Positions 10,090 to 20,376 are shown, counted from the first letter of the stretch. The stretch is DNA of 64,000 nt from CAVSVP01 sp963731125 (GCA_963731125.1 CAVSVP010000010.1:62001-126000), one strand, 5' to 3'. Program-made: numbers and translations. Notes: a model not told the origin generated them from the sequence alone.

Positions 10090-12984
10090 ATGTCCGGATT
10101 GGAGCACGCATTGGCCTGTCTGCCTAAGGCTCTGCAAGAGGGAGTCGCCATTTATTGGCAGGATTATACGAGTACAGCGAAGCAGATTGGTGTCATTCCA
10201 CCCCATGACAGCGCAATCTTGGAGCAGCTGTGTCGGATATGGGCTTGCAGTGATTTTGTGGCCCGTTCTTGTGTGCGTGACCCGGGTATGCTGACGGAAC
10301 TGTTAGCAAGTGGTGACCTATGGTGTAGCTACACGCCCGATGAATGTGCCATACGGCTCGTCAGAGCACTGGCAGAGGTGGAAAATGAAACCCAACTGGG
10401 AATTTTTCTACGGCGTTTCCGACGTCGCGAAATGGTCCGGATTGCCTGGCGGGATTGCCTGGGGTTTGCTGTTTTGGAGGAAACGTTGGCCGAGCTGTCG
10501 CGGTTGGCCGAGGCACTCTTGGCGGATACCCTACAGCGGCTCTATGAATGGCAAACGCAACGTTTAGGGGTGCCTCGGAACAGTGTCGGACAGGCTCAAC
10601 AGCTGGTGGTGTTGGGCATGGGCAAACTAGGTGGGGGCGAACTGAACTATTCATCGGACGTCGATCTTATTTTTACCTATCCTCAGTCCGGTGAAACCGA
10701 CGCTCGGCGTCCCCTTAGTAATGAAGAATTTTTCCGCCGCCTGGGGCAGCGCTTCATTAAGATACTGAGTGAACCTACCGCCGAAGGTTTCGTATGTCGA
10801 GTGGATATGCGCCTAAGACCGTTTGGCGACTCAGGTTCCTTGGTGATGCCGTTCACCGCAGTCAAGGAATACTATCAAAATCATGGCCGAGAATGGGAAC
10901 GCTATGCCATGATTAAGGCTCGCGTAGTCGCCGGCGACCAACGGGCAGGGAATCAGTTGCTGGCGGAAATGCGTCCTTTTATCTACCGCCGTTATCTCGA
11001 TTACGGAGCTTTCGAGGCGTTACGCACCATGAAGGCGTTAATTGCTAAGGAGGTCGTGCGCAAAGGCCTGCAGCGCAATATTAAGCTGGGGCCGGGCGGT
11101 ATCAGAGAGATTGAATTCATTGCGCAAGTATTTCAACTGATCTATGGCGGGCGGGAACCGGCGTTGCAGGCACGCAGTGCCCTCAAAGTCCTCAGTTATT
11201 TGGCCGACAGTAGACGCCTGCCTCGCAACGCCGTTGCCGGTCTTAAGCAGGCCTATGCTTTCCTGCGGTGTGTCGAAAATCGCCTGCAAGCTTATGCGGA
11301 CCAACAGACTCATAATCTTCCCGAGGAACCTGTGGCGAAATTACGGCTGGCTTACGCCATGGGGTTTTTCGACTGGCAGGCTTTTAGCGCCGTGCTAAAG
11401 GAGCATGTGAGGACGGTATCAGCCCAATTCGAGCTGATTTTCGCTGCGCCCCAGACCGAAACGGAACAAGACGGGACGGCGCTGGACTTTGTTCTGCTCT
11501 GGCGAGGCGTTACGGATGAAGAAAATGCCATGCAATTTCTGGCAGAGCACGGTTTCGAGGACCCCGCTAGGGTCTGTAGCGCCCTGCAAGCTTTCAAGAA
11601 TAGCTACAGTTATCGGTCAATGAGTCAGCGGGGCCGCGAGCGGATGCATACGCTAATGCCTCTGTTGTTGGGCGCGGTGGCAGGGACGACGAATACTACT
11701 GTGACACTGGAGCGCATTCTGCGGCTGCTGGAAACCATTGCCCGCCGCTCCGTTTATCTGACACTGCTCGTGGAAAATCCGCTGGCTCTCTCGCAGCTGG
11801 TTAAGCTGTGTGCCGCTAGCGCCTGGATCAGCAAATATCTGACCCGTTACCCATTATTGCTGGATGATTTGCTGGACCCGGATACCCTTTATCATCCTCC
11901 GGACCGGAGCCGCCTGGGGGGAGAGTTAGACAGCTATCTGACACGGGTTCCCAAGCAAGATACCGAACAGGTGATGGATGCTTTGCGCCACTTCAAGCAG
12001 ACCAATGTACTGCGGATAGCGGCCGCCGATGTGAGTGATGCCATGCCCGTGATGATCGTCAGCGACTATCTGACGGAGATTGCCGAAGTATTGTTACGCA
12101 AAGTCCTGGCATTAGCGCGGGATGATCTTATTCCCCGTTATGGACAGCCCTGCTGTAGCGAGGACGGCAAGCGCCGGGAAGCGCAATTCGCCATAATTGC
12201 CTACGGTAAATTGGGAGGTATTGAATTAAACTACGGCTCCGATTTAGATCTGGTGTTTTTACATGACAGTCGCGGGGAACGGCAGCAGACAAACGGCCCC
12301 CGTGAGCTCGACAATCCAACCTTCTTTGCCAGGTTGGTGCAGCGTATTATTCATTGGTTGACGGCCCATACGCCCGCCGGTGAACTCTATGAAGTGGATA
12401 CCCGGTTACGCCCCAGCGGTCGCGCCGGCCTATTGGTGAGCAGCATCGATGCGTTTGCCGAGTATCAGCGTTCCCAGGCCTGGACCTGGGAGCACCAAGC
12501 GCTGGTCCGGACCCGGGTGGTAGCGGGACCTGCCGAACTGGCTAAGCAGTTTAGCGACATTCGCCATGAGGTGCTGGCGCGTAAGCGGGATCTCCTTCAC
12601 CTGCGCCGGGAAGTGCGCGAAATGCGCGAACGTATGCGCCAGGAACTGGGAAGCCACGAGCCCGGCTATTTTGATCTGAAACAAGATCGCGGTGGTATCG
12701 CCGATATCGAATTTATGGTCCAATATGCGGTGTTGGCAAATGCTCATCGCTATCCGGCATTGCTCATCTATACCGACAATATCCGTCAGCTGGACGGCTT
12801 GGAGAAATTCAGAATATTAACTACGGAAGAGGCAACCCGGTTGCGCGATGCCTATCGTAGTTTGCGGCACCGGCTGCATCAGCTGACGCTGCAAGAGCAG
12901 TCCGGCATGATCCCGGAGACGGAATTATCGGATGACCGGCAAACCGTGCTCGGACTATGGCGACAGGTGATGGAGGCCGATTAA
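10090..12984 (+). CDS. glnE: Glutamine synthetase adenylyltransferase/adenylyl-removing enzyme
   Basis: About 964 residues, the normal size of GlnE, which adenylylates and deadenylylates glutamine synthetase in response to PII and glutamine. Two nucleotidyltransferase domains are visible: VLGMGKLGGGELNYSSDVDL near residue 180 and IAYGKLGGIELNYGSDLDLV near residue 705, each with the G-x11-D-x-D metal site. Linker and C-terminal regulatory segments (RTRVVAG, KQDRGGIADIEFMVQY) are also present. An ATG at 10081 is in frame, but AAGGA is better spaced for 10090. ilvE follows, a common gammaproteobacterial order. Confidence 0.97.
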   Translation: MSGLEHALACLPKALQEGVAIYWQDYTSTAKQIGVIPPHDSAILEQLCRIWACSDFVARSCVRDPGMLTELLASGDLWCSYTPDECAIRLVRALAEVENETQLGIFLRRFRRREMVRIAWRDCLGFAVLEETLAELSRLAEALLADTLQRLYEWQTQRLGVPRNSVGQAQQLVVLGMGKLGGGELNYSSDVDLIFTYPQSGETDARRPLSNEEFFRRLGQRFIKILSEPTAEGFVCRVDMRLRPFGDSGSLVMPFTAVKEYYQNHGREWERYAMIKARVVAGDQRAGNQLLAEMRPFIYRRYLDYGAFEALRTMKALIAKEVVRKGLQRNIKLGPGGIREIEFIAQVFQLIYGGREPALQARSALKVLSYLADSRRLPRNAVAGLKQAYAFLRCVENRLQAYADQQTHNLPEEPVAKLRLAYAMGFFDWQAFSAVLKEHVRTVSAQFELIFAAPQTETEQDGTALDFVLLWRGVTDEENAMQFLAEHGFEDPARVCSALQAFKNSYSYRSMSQRGRERMHTLMPLLLGAVAGTTNTTVTLERILRLLETIARRSVYLTLLVENPLALSQLVKLCAASAWISKYLTRYPLLLDDLLDPDTLYHPPDRSRLGGELDSYLTRVPKQDTEQVMDALRHFKQTNVLRIAAADVSDAMPVMIVSDYLTEIAEVLLRKVLALARDDLIPRYGQPCCSEDGKRREAQFAIIAYGKLGGIELNYGSDLDLVFLHDSRGERQQTNGPRELDNPTFFARLVQRIIHWLTAHTPAGELYEVDTRLRPSGRAGLLVSSIDAFAEYQRSQAWTWEHQALVRTRVVAGPAELAKQFSDIRHEVLARKRDLLHLRREVREMRERMRQELGSHEPGYFDLKQDRGGIADIEFMVQYAVLANAHRYPALLIYTDNIRQLDGLEKFRILTTEEATRLRDAYRSLRHRLHQLTLQEQSGMIPETELSDDRQTVLGLWRQVMEAD

Positions 12985-13083
12985 GCCCAATCGCCTGCTG
13001 CCAAAGCGAATAACCATTTTTCTGAGTTGGCGTGGGCGGTAAATGCATCACGCGGCTTTAGCTTTGTTTGAGGAGAATTCCCG

Positions 13084-14004
13084 ATGACGATGGATGACCG
13101 CGATGGTCTCATCTGGCTGGACGGCGAAATGGTGCCCTGGCGCCAGGCCAAGACCCATGTGCTAACCCATACTTTACACTATGGCGTCGGCGTATTCGAA
13201 GGCGTCCGTGCGTACAAGACCAACCGGGGGACAGCCGTTTTTCGCCTGTCGGCTCACACCGAACGGCTGTTTCGTTCCGCGCATATTCTGGCGATGGCAA
13301 TGCCCTACGATAGAGACACCATTAATGCGGTCTGCCGTGCGGTAGTGCGGGAGAATGGTCTGGCCAGCGCTTACCTGCGTCCCATGTGTTTTTATGGTTC
13401 CGAGGGCATGGGGCTGCGTGCCGATAACCTGCGGGTGCATGTTATGGTGGCGGCCTGGGAGTGGGGCGCCTATTTGGGTGCCGAAAACATGGAGCGGGGC
13501 ATTCGCATCAGGACCTCTTCCTTTACCCGCCATCATGTCAATATCACCATGTGTAAAGCCAAGGCCAACGGCAACTATATGAACTCCATTCTGGCCCTTC
13601 AAGAAGCCACACGAGATGGCTATGATGAGACGCTGTTGCTGGATAACGAAGGCTACGTTTCCGAGGGTAGCGGTGAAAATATCTTTATCTTGCGCGATGG
13701 CGTGATGTATACGCCGGATCTGACCTCGGCCTTAGAAGGGATAACCCGCGATACCATTATCCGCTTTGCCGCAGACTTAGGCATTCCGTTGCGGGAGAAA
13801 CGCATTACCCGGGATGAAGTCTATATTGCCGATGAGGCCTTTTTCACCGGCACGGCTGCCGAAGTGACGCCGATTCGCGAATTGGACGGCCGCGCCATTG
13901 GCAATGGCCGGCGCGGACCCATTACCGAAAAGCTGCAGTCCATGTATTTCGATCAAGTGCATGGCCGCCGCGAAGAATATCCCGAGTGGCTGACTTTCGT
14001 TTAA
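13084..14004 (+). CDS. ilvE: Branched-chain amino acid aminotransferase
   Basis: A 306-residue fold type IV PLP enzyme for the last step of valine, leucine and isoleucine synthesis. Family marks are LTHTLHYGVGVFEGVRAYKT, the lysine region KAKANGNYMNSILALQEA, the phosphate-binding VSEGSGENIFI and ALEGITRDTII. GAGGAG stands eight bases before the ATG. It lies 99 bases after glnE and 20 bases ahead of the small zinc-finger gene. Confidence 0.97.
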   Translation: MTMDDRDGLIWLDGEMVPWRQAKTHVLTHTLHYGVGVFEGVRAYKTNRGTAVFRLSAHTERLFRSAHILAMAMPYDRDTINAVCRAVVRENGLASAYLRPMCFYGSEGMGLRADNLRVHVMVAAWEWGAYLGAENMERGIRIRTSSFTRHHVNITMCKAKANGNYMNSILALQEATRDGYDETLLLDNEGYVSEGSGENIFILRDGVMYTPDLTSALEGITRDTIIRFAADLGIPLREKRITRDEVYIADEAFFTGTAAEVTPIRELDGRAIGNGRRGPITEKLQSMYFDQVHGRREEYPEWLTFV

Positions 14005-14024
14005 TTTTTAAGGAGTGTCTAACG

Positions 14025-14228
14025 ATGGCTGCCTCTCCGTTGAACAGCGACAAGAGGGTACCCAACGCAGAAAACCGTTATGCGGTGACCCGGGCGGATC
14101 TGCCGCTATCCTGCCCGATGCCCGATATGGTTTTATGGTCCTCGCATCCCAAGGTCTATCTGCCCATCGAGGCAACGGGCCAAGCCAAGTGCCCTTATTG
14201 TGGCGCCGAGTATGTTTTAAAGGATTGA
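14025..14228 (+). CDS. Small zf-CHCC zinc-finger protein
   Basis: A 67-residue protein whose C-terminal half is a zf-CHCC domain: CPMPDMVLWSSHPKVYLPIE followed by KCPYCGAEYVLKD, giving the Cys-His-Cys-Cys ligand set. AAGGAG ten bases upstream supports the ATG at 14025. Homologous genes commonly follow ilvE in gammaproteobacteria. The family resembles the NDUFS6 zinc domain of complex I, but its bacterial role is not established. Confidence 0.9.
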   Translation: MAASPLNSDKRVPNAENRYAVTRADLPLSCPMPDMVLWSSHPKVYLPIEATGQAKCPYCGAEYVLKD

Positions 14229-14286
14229 TCTGATTGATGCCGCTTCCAAAATTGCAAGAGTGCATCAGCATGAATGGGATTTGGTG

Positions 14287-15654
14287 TTAAACTGCCGTCA
14301 CCGAGGGCAGGCCGGCCAACGCCATGGCCAGCTCGCCCTCGTCATAGATCTGATCCACCAACTTACCGGCGAAGTAGTCCAGATAAGCCTGCATATCGAA
14401 ATGGCCATGCCCGCATAGGTTAAACAGAATGCAGCGGCTTACTCCTTCCTTCTTGCAGCGCAGCGCCTCGTCGATGGCGCCGCGCACCGCGTGGTTGGCT
14501 TCCGGTGCCGGGAGAATGCCTTCCGTGCGGGCAAACTGCACGCCGGCCGCAAAACAGCTGAGCTGATGATAGACACGTGCTTCCAGTAAACCCAATTCCT
14601 TAAGATGGCTGATCAGAGGGGACATGCCGTGGTAGCGTAATCCGCCGGCATGGAACCCGGGCGGGGTAAAGGTAGAGCCCAGGGTATGCATTTTAGTCAG
14701 CGGCGTTAGATGGGCCGTGTCGCCGTAGTCATAGGCGTACCGGCCGCGGGTCAGCGTGGGGCAGGCCGCGGGTTCGACGGCAACGGCGTGCACCGGGCGG
14801 CCGCCCCGCAGTTGTTCTCCGAGAAACGGAAAGGCAATGCCTGCGAAATTAGAACCGCCGCCGGTGCATCCTACAATAATATCCGGATAATCGTCCGCCA
14901 TTTCCAGTTGTGCCACGGCTTCCAGCCCGATTACGGTCTGATGCAACAGCACATGGTTTAATACCGAACCCAGGGCATACTTAGTATCGGCGTGCTGTGC
15001 CGCTACCTCGACGGCCTCCGAAATGGCAATACCCAGGCTGCCCGGATGCGCCGGGTCTTTGGCAAGCATAGCCTGGCCGGCCGCGGTTTCCGGTGAGGGG
15101 GAGGCGGTGCAGCGCGCACCGTAGGTTTCCATTAACGCCCGCCGGTAGGGTTTTTGCTGATAGGAAACCCTAACCATAAAAACATGAATGTCCAGCTCGA
15201 AGAGCGCCCCGGCAAAGGCGAGGGCCGAGCCCCATTGGCCGGCCCCCGTCTCCGTGGTAATCCGCTTAACGCCGGCTTCTTTATTATAATAAGCCTGGGC
15301 CACGGCGGTATTGGGCTTATGGCTGCCGGCCGGACTGACCCCCTCGTACTTGTAGTAAATCCGCGCCGGCGTAGCTAACGCTTGCTCCAGGCGTCGGGCG
15401 CGATAGAGCGGGCTCGGGCGCCACTGTCGGTAAATGTCGCGTACTGGTTTGGGAATTTCGATATCCCGCTCCGTTGCAGCCTCCTGGCGAATAAGCGTCG
15501 CCGGGAAAAGCGGCAGCAGATCGTCCGGTTCGATGGGTTGCCGGGTAAGGGGATGCAAGACCGGCGGAGGCGGCGCTGGTAGGTCTGCCACGATATTGTA
15601 CCAGGACAGGGGGATCTGCTGGTCGTTGAGCAAATATTTAATGGTTTCGGTCAT
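14287..15654 (-). CDS. trpB2: TrpB2-type tryptophan synthase beta chain
   Basis: A 455-residue PLP enzyme of the TrpB2 class, longer than classical TrpB and usually encoded away from trpA. The PLP lysine is in PAGSHKPNTAVAQAYYNK; the phosphate-binding glycine loop is IIVGCTGGGSNFAGIAFPFL; TETGAGQWGSALAFAGA is also characteristic. It converts indole and serine to tryptophan, probably as indole salvage. No trpA is near. The gene converges on the zf-CHCC gene, with 58 bases between the stops. Confidence 0.93.
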   Translation of the reverse strand: MTETIKYLLNDQQIPLSWYNIVADLPAPPPPVLHPLTRQPIEPDDLLPLFPATLIRQEAATERDIEIPKPVRDIYRQWRPSPLYRARRLEQALATPARIYYKYEGVSPAGSHKPNTAVAQAYYNKEAGVKRITTETGAGQWGSALAFAGALFELDIHVFMVRVSYQQKPYRRALMETYGARCTASPSPETAAGQAMLAKDPAHPGSLGIAISEAVEVAAQHADTKYALGSVLNHVLLHQTVIGLEAVAQLEMADDYPDIIVGCTGGGSNFAGIAFPFLGEQLRGGRPVHAVAVEPAACPTLTRGRYAYDYGDTAHLTPLTKMHTLGSTFTPPGFHAGGLRYHGMSPLISHLKELGLLEARVYHQLSCFAAGVQFARTEGILPAPEANHAVRGAIDEALRCKKEGVSRCILFNLCGHGHFDMQAYLDYFAGKLVDQIYDEGELAMALAGLPSVTAV

Positions 15655-15706
15655 CGCTAATCGTTCTTTTGGTTAAGGGACCGTTGGCAGGTGCACTGTA
15701 TGCCCG

Positions 15707-18700
15707 TCATTCCCAACGCCGGAACAGTTTCTTTAATCTGTCGTGATCCAAGGGCTTTACAATATGTTCATCAAACCCCGCCTCCCGTGCTCGCTCGACA
15801 TCCGCAGCTTGACCGTAGCCCGTCAATGCCACCAGATAGATACCCTGACAGGCGGCTTCCTGGCGAAGCCGGCGGGCCAGCTCGTAACCATCCATTACAG
15901 GCAGCCCAATATCCACCAGTGCCACGTCCGGTAGTTCCCGGCGTGCGACAGCCAACCCCTCTGCGCCGTCGACTGCTGTCATCACCTGATAACCCTGCAG
16001 TTCCAGTAGAACCTGCAACGAAGTACGGCTGGCTTCCATATCTTCGACAATCAATATCCGTAAGGCGGCGGGAGCCGGAAGATTATGCTGCGCGTCCGGC
16101 GAACGTTGCGTCGCGTCCCTGAGCAGCGGCAGCCGCACGATAAACTCACTGCCGGTGCCGGGGCCTTCGCTGTGGGCCGCAACACTACCCCCGTGCATGG
16201 CCACGATGGAGCGCACCAGCGTCAGGCCGACACCCATGCCGCCCAGCGTACGATCCGCTTTTTGCTCCATCTGCACAAACAGATCGAAGATGCGCTCTAG
16301 CATCTCCTTGGCAATACCGGCTCCTTCATCCCGGACACTGATGACGGCATGGTCGTTGTCCTGACCCAGTGTTAGCCAGATGCGCTTGCCCGGCGCCGAG
16401 TATTTGGCGGCATTGCTGAGCAGGTTGGCCTGGACTTGCTGTAGCCGGTCAGGATCGCCGTAAACCAGGAGCGGCGTGCTCGGAATATCGAGCAACAGCT
16501 GATTCTCACGCTGCTCAAGAAGCCCTCGCAAGGTGTCGACGGCATATTCTACGATGCGGGTCAAGTCCGTCTGCTCCCGGCGTAATTCCAGCTTGTTCTG
16601 GGTAATACGCGAGACATCGAGCAGATCATCCAGCAAACGGGTCATATGGGCTGTCTGCCGTTCGATTAAATGGCGGGCCATGGCCGCGGTATTGGCGTCG
16701 ATGCCCTCCATATTCAGCAAGACGGTGGCATTCTGCAACGCGTTGAGCGGGTTGCGCAGTTCGTGGGAGAGCATGGCAAGAAACTGTTCACGTTGGCGCA
16801 CCGCTTCCCGCAGCTTTTCTTCGGCCTGCTTGCGCGCCGTAATGTCCCGCCACATGGAGCGGTTGCGGACAATTCTGCCGTTCTCGTCCCGTAATGCGCT
16901 GACATTCAAACTGACATTCAGAATAGAACCATCCTGGCGGACCAGTTTAAGTTCCGCATCGTGAACCGCACCGGTTTCTTGTAATTCGGCGAAGACCGTC
17001 TGTACGGCTGCCTGGGATTCTGCCGCGTAAAGCTTTAAGACCGGCTGGCCGATGATGGTTTCGCGGGCATAGCCCAACTGTTTAAGCAGCGTTTCATTGC
17101 ACTCGAGAATCAGACCGGTTTGCGCGTCAATGGAGGCGTACATATCCGGCGCATGATGGTAAAGATCCTGGTATTTTTCTTCACTGATGCGCAACTGTCG
17201 CTCCGCGTCTTTCTGCCCGGTGATATCGCGGGTGATGGCGGCAATGCCTACGACATCGCCTGCGGCGTTGCGAACCGGAAAGGCATTAACCGCTACTTCC
17301 AGCAGTTTATCATCTTTGCATTTTCGCAGCGTGTCCGGTCGATAGACGCTTTCGCTACGCAACACCCGCTCTAGGGAATCGCGCAGCTCGTCGTGTTTGC
17401 TCGGCGGGAAGATAAGTTGTTGCAGATTTTTCCCTATGGCCTCCCCGGCGGAATAGCCGTAGAGCTGCTCTGCCGCGGCGTTCCAGCTAATAACGGTGCC
17501 GTTTAAATCGGCGCTGATAATGGCATCGTCGGAAGATTCTACGATGGCGGAAAGCCGCCTTAATTTGATTCGCGTTTCTTCCAAGACCGAAATATCGGTC
17601 AGAGTTAAAACCAGGCCTTCCACGCGGGTTTCAGAGCGGTAAGGCGAGATTCGTAAAAAAAAGATATTACCCTCCAGATCGCGCACTTCGTCCTCGACGG
17701 GAGCTTCTGCGCGTAACACCCGCTCGATCTCGTCGACTAGGTGCTCATAGTCCAACCGATGGGAAAAGCTGCTGATCCGCCGGCCGATATCCTGGTCGAT
17801 AAGATCGAAAATGGCCGCAATGCGTGGCGTAAACCGCCGGATACACAGATTACGGTCGAGAAAAATCGTGCCGATATCCGTGCTTTCCAGCAGGTGATTC
17901 ATGTCCTCATTTAATTCTTTGAGTTCTTGAATCTTTTTCTGGTACTCGCTATTGACGGTATACAGTTCCTCGTTGACGGAATTTAATTCCTCGTTGGTAC
18001 TCTGTAATTCCTCGTTCGAGGCGACCAGTTCCTCGTTGGTACTCTGTAATTCCTCGTTCGAGGCGACCAGTTCCTCGTTGGTGGCCTGGAGTTCCTCGTT
18101 ACTGGTTTCCAATTCCTCGATGGTGGCCTGAAGATTTTCCTTGGTGTAGCGCAGCTCGTTTTCCAGGGTGTCGAGCTGGTCGTGGGTGGCCTGATTGATG
18201 GCAATGTCAGAGACGTCTGGGCGATGTTGCGCAAGGGTCGGCTCGATCTCCTGCAGCGGCTGCAGGGAAATCAGGAAATGCGCTGCACGATAGCGGGGGC
18301 TATACAGCGGCTCGATGGATAAACGGTATGCTTGACCGTTACCCTCGCTCGGCAACTTCACTCCGGAGTAATGAACGGCCTTGCGCTCCTTTTCGGCGCG
18401 TCGCAAACCACCGGCTACCGTGGCTTTCAAATCGACGTTGAGCAGTTCCAGTACGTTGGTGGAGGGACGTCTGGACTTAATGCGCAAGAACCGCTCGGCG
18501 CCGCCAAAACTATCCAATAACTCCCGTTTTTCATTGATCAGCAGGCTGGGGGGCATAAAGCGATCGAGCAGCTGATCATAGGTCTCCAGTATCAGAGTCT
18601 TATTCACGTTGCCTGCCGTTCCCGGCCGGGCCGCCGCTGCGTTTTGCAGGGCCATTTGCGCCGGCGCTGCAGTGAACTCTATGTCTATGGCCGGCAAGCG

Positions 18701-20188
18701 GATATCGCGCCGTTTGCGGTAGATCTTACAATGTTCGTTTAAGGTATCGAACTCCTCCGCCAGTTCACCCGGGGATTCGCTAGAACCCAGAAAGAGAACG
18801 CCGCCGCTCTTCAACCCGAAGTGAAACAACGACAGCGCCTTTTTCTGGACCTGCGGTTGCAGATAGATCAACAGATTACGGCAGGAAATCAGGTTCAGCT
18901 TGGTAAATGGCGCGTCTTTGATCACGTCGTGGGGCGCAAACACAATCATGTTGCGCAGCTCGTGGGAAACGTGGAAGCCGTCGGGTTTCTTGACAAAATA
19001 GCGGCGCAAGCGGGCGGCGGAGACTTCCGCCAGCTTGGCCCCGTCATAGACCCCGGCGCTGGCGATTTCCAGCGAGCTCTTATGGGCATCGGTGGCAAAG
19101 ATTTTGACCTCGACGGGCCGCTTCATGGACTCCAGTTGTTCATGCAACAACATGGCAAGAGAATAGGCCTCTTCGCCCGTGGCGCAGCCGGCTACCCAGA
19201 CCCGCAGCGGCTCATGGGGGGGCGTTCGACTGAGCAGATTGGGGATGACTTTGTATTCCAGCTCTTCGAAGCACTCGCGGTCCCGGAAAAATTGCGTAAC
19301 GCCGATGAGTAAATCCGCATACAGAAGCCGTAATTCAGCGGCATCAAGGCGCAGTTGTTCTACATAGCTTTCCAAGTCACCGGCACCGTGCATGGAAACG
19401 CGCCGCTCGATGCGCCGGGTGACTGTGGTGGGTTTATAATGGGAAAAATCGATATGGAACTCTGTGCGCAGCAAATCAAAGATTGCTTCCACGCCTCGCA
19501 GGGTAGGCGTTAAGGTATTGTCCGCCGAGGGTTCCTGGGAGGCCGGAATATGCCCGTGGTTGAGCAGGGCATCCGGTATTTCCTCGGGCCGTAAGACCCA
19601 ATCGACGGCACCGGTTTTTTGAGCGCTGGCCGGCATGCCGTTGAATTTTGCCGAGGTTTCGCTTTCGCAGATAACCAGCCCGCCGGCTTTTTTAATCTCC
19701 GTAATGCCCCGTGAACCGTCGGTGCCGGTGCCCGAGAGAATGATGCCAATGGCGCGCTCGCCGACATCCTGGGCAAGGGAGCGGAAAAAACGATCGATAG
19801 GCAGCGTCAGTTCCTTGGTTTTTTCCTTGTCGGTCAGCAGCAGCCGGCCGTCGGCAATGATCATTTCCTTCTTGGGCGGCAGTAGATAGATACAATCGGG
19901 TTCGACCACCAATTGATCTTCGGCCTGGCGGATAGGAATTTGGGTGCGCCGGGCCAGCAGCTCATCCATCATCGACTTAAAATCCGGCGACAGGTGTTGG
20001 ATAACGACAAAGGCCATCCCAGTTTCTGTCGGCATGCTCTGAAACAGCCGTTCCAGCGATTCCAAGCCACCGGCCGATGCCCCGATGCCAACGATCTTGC
20101 GTGGCTTCAATGGGACGTTTTTATCGGCTGAAGATGCAGAATAAATGATTTCGCCTGGCGCGACCGCCGGTGGATTTTCACTATTCAT
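15707..20188 (-). CDS. CheB-CheR-PAS-histidine kinase-receiver fusion protein
   Basis: A 1,493-residue multi-domain signalling protein. In order: a CheB-like methylesterase (about 30-215; GIGASAGGLESLERL, VIQHLSP and LSGTGTDGSRG hold the Ser, His and Asp), a CheR-like methyltransferase (about 230-500; RVWVAGCATGEEAYSLAM), a Glu/Asn-rich coiled coil (about 685-765), three PAS/PAC units (about 770-1125), HisKA (His in LAMLSHELRNPLNA, about 1140), HATPase_c (DEGAGIAKEMLERIFDLF, then GGMGVGLTLVRSIV), and a receiver (Asp in VALVDIGLPVMDGYE, about 1423). No chemoreceptor gene is adjacent, so it likely acts outside classical chemotaxis. No transmembrane segment is evident. Confidence 0.93.
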   Translation of the reverse strand: MNSENPPAVAPGEIIYSASSADKNVPLKPRKIVGIGASAGGLESLERLFQSMPTETGMAFVVIQHLSPDFKSMMDELLARRTQIPIRQAEDQLVVEPDCIYLLPPKKEMIIADGRLLLTDKEKTKELTLPIDRFFRSLAQDVGERAIGIILSGTGTDGSRGITEIKKAGGLVICESETSAKFNGMPASAQKTGAVDWVLRPEEIPDALLNHGHIPASQEPSADNTLTPTLRGVEAIFDLLRTEFHIDFSHYKPTTVTRRIERRVSMHGAGDLESYVEQLRLDAAELRLLYADLLIGVTQFFRDRECFEELEYKVIPNLLSRTPPHEPLRVWVAGCATGEEAYSLAMLLHEQLESMKRPVEVKIFATDAHKSSLEIASAGVYDGAKLAEVSAARLRRYFVKKPDGFHVSHELRNMIVFAPHDVIKDAPFTKLNLISCRNLLIYLQPQVQKKALSLFHFGLKSGGVLFLGSSESPGELAEEFDTLNEHCKIYRKRRDIRLPAIDIEFTAAPAQMALQNAAAARPGTAGNVNKTLILETYDQLLDRFMPPSLLINEKRELLDSFGGAERFLRIKSRRPSTNVLELLNVDLKATVAGGLRRAEKERKAVHYSGVKLPSEGNGQAYRLSIEPLYSPRYRAAHFLISLQPLQEIEPTLAQHRPDVSDIAINQATHDQLDTLENELRYTKENLQATIEELETSNEELQATNEELVASNEELQSTNEELVASNEELQSTNEELNSVNEELYTVNSEYQKKIQELKELNEDMNHLLESTDIGTIFLDRNLCIRRFTPRIAAIFDLIDQDIGRRISSFSHRLDYEHLVDEIERVLRAEAPVEDEVRDLEGNIFFLRISPYRSETRVEGLVLTLTDISVLEETRIKLRRLSAIVESSDDAIISADLNGTVISWNAAAEQLYGYSAGEAIGKNLQQLIFPPSKHDELRDSLERVLRSESVYRPDTLRKCKDDKLLEVAVNAFPVRNAAGDVVGIAAITRDITGQKDAERQLRISEEKYQDLYHHAPDMYASIDAQTGLILECNETLLKQLGYARETIIGQPVLKLYAAESQAAVQTVFAELQETGAVHDAELKLVRQDGSILNVSLNVSALRDENGRIVRNRSMWRDITARKQAEEKLREAVRQREQFLAMLSHELRNPLNALQNATVLLNMEGIDANTAAMARHLIERQTAHMTRLLDDLLDVSRITQNKLELRREQTDLTRIVEYAVDTLRGLLEQRENQLLLDIPSTPLLVYGDPDRLQQVQANLLSNAAKYSAPGKRIWLTLGQDNDHAVISVRDEGAGIAKEMLERIFDLFVQMEQKADRTLGGMGVGLTLVRSIVAMHGGSVAAHSEGPGTGSEFIVRLPLLRDATQRSPDAQHNLPAPAALRILIVEDMEASRTSLQVLLELQGYQVMTAVDGAEGLAVARRELPDVALVDIGLPVMDGYELARRLRQEAACQGIYLVALTGYGQAADVERAREAGFDEHIVKPLDHDRLKKLFRRWE
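17987..18082. repeat. 42-base tandem duplication in the CheB/R-kinase coiled coil
   Basis: The segment 17987-18028 is repeated exactly at 18029-18070, and a third copy begins. It encodes a 14-residue heptad pair (NEELVASNEELQST) in frame and lengthens the coiled coil by whole heptads. Confidence 0.95.
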
Positions 20189-20344
20189 AACGAAGTCTTA
20201 TCAAACAATCCTAGTGACTGACAAACTGACAAAATCTTTGACGCAATCGCTGGCAGAAATTCCTTTCTGCGGGCGGTGTAAACTCCTTGCCATTCTGCTA
20301 AATGACATAATCTTAGCGTTTTTAGCACGTTTTAAGGTTAAAAA

Positions 20345-20376
20345 TGTAGCCTGGATGGAGCGCAGCGGAATCCGGG
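20345..20376. repeat. 32-base dispersed repeat in the 359-base gap before the patatin gene
   Basis: The stretch from TGTAGCCTGGATGGAGCGCA to its CGGAATCCGGG end recurs in inverse orientation at 61790-61821. It is the only recognisable element between 20189 and 20547; I see no RNA gene or clear promoter in the rest. Similar 'GGATGGAGCGCAGCGGAATCC' elements are widespread in proteobacteria. Confidence 0.8.

Noticed and set aside
17987..18082. Regular repeats as a CRISPR array
   Set aside because: They are in-frame coding duplications of a coiled coil without unique spacers.
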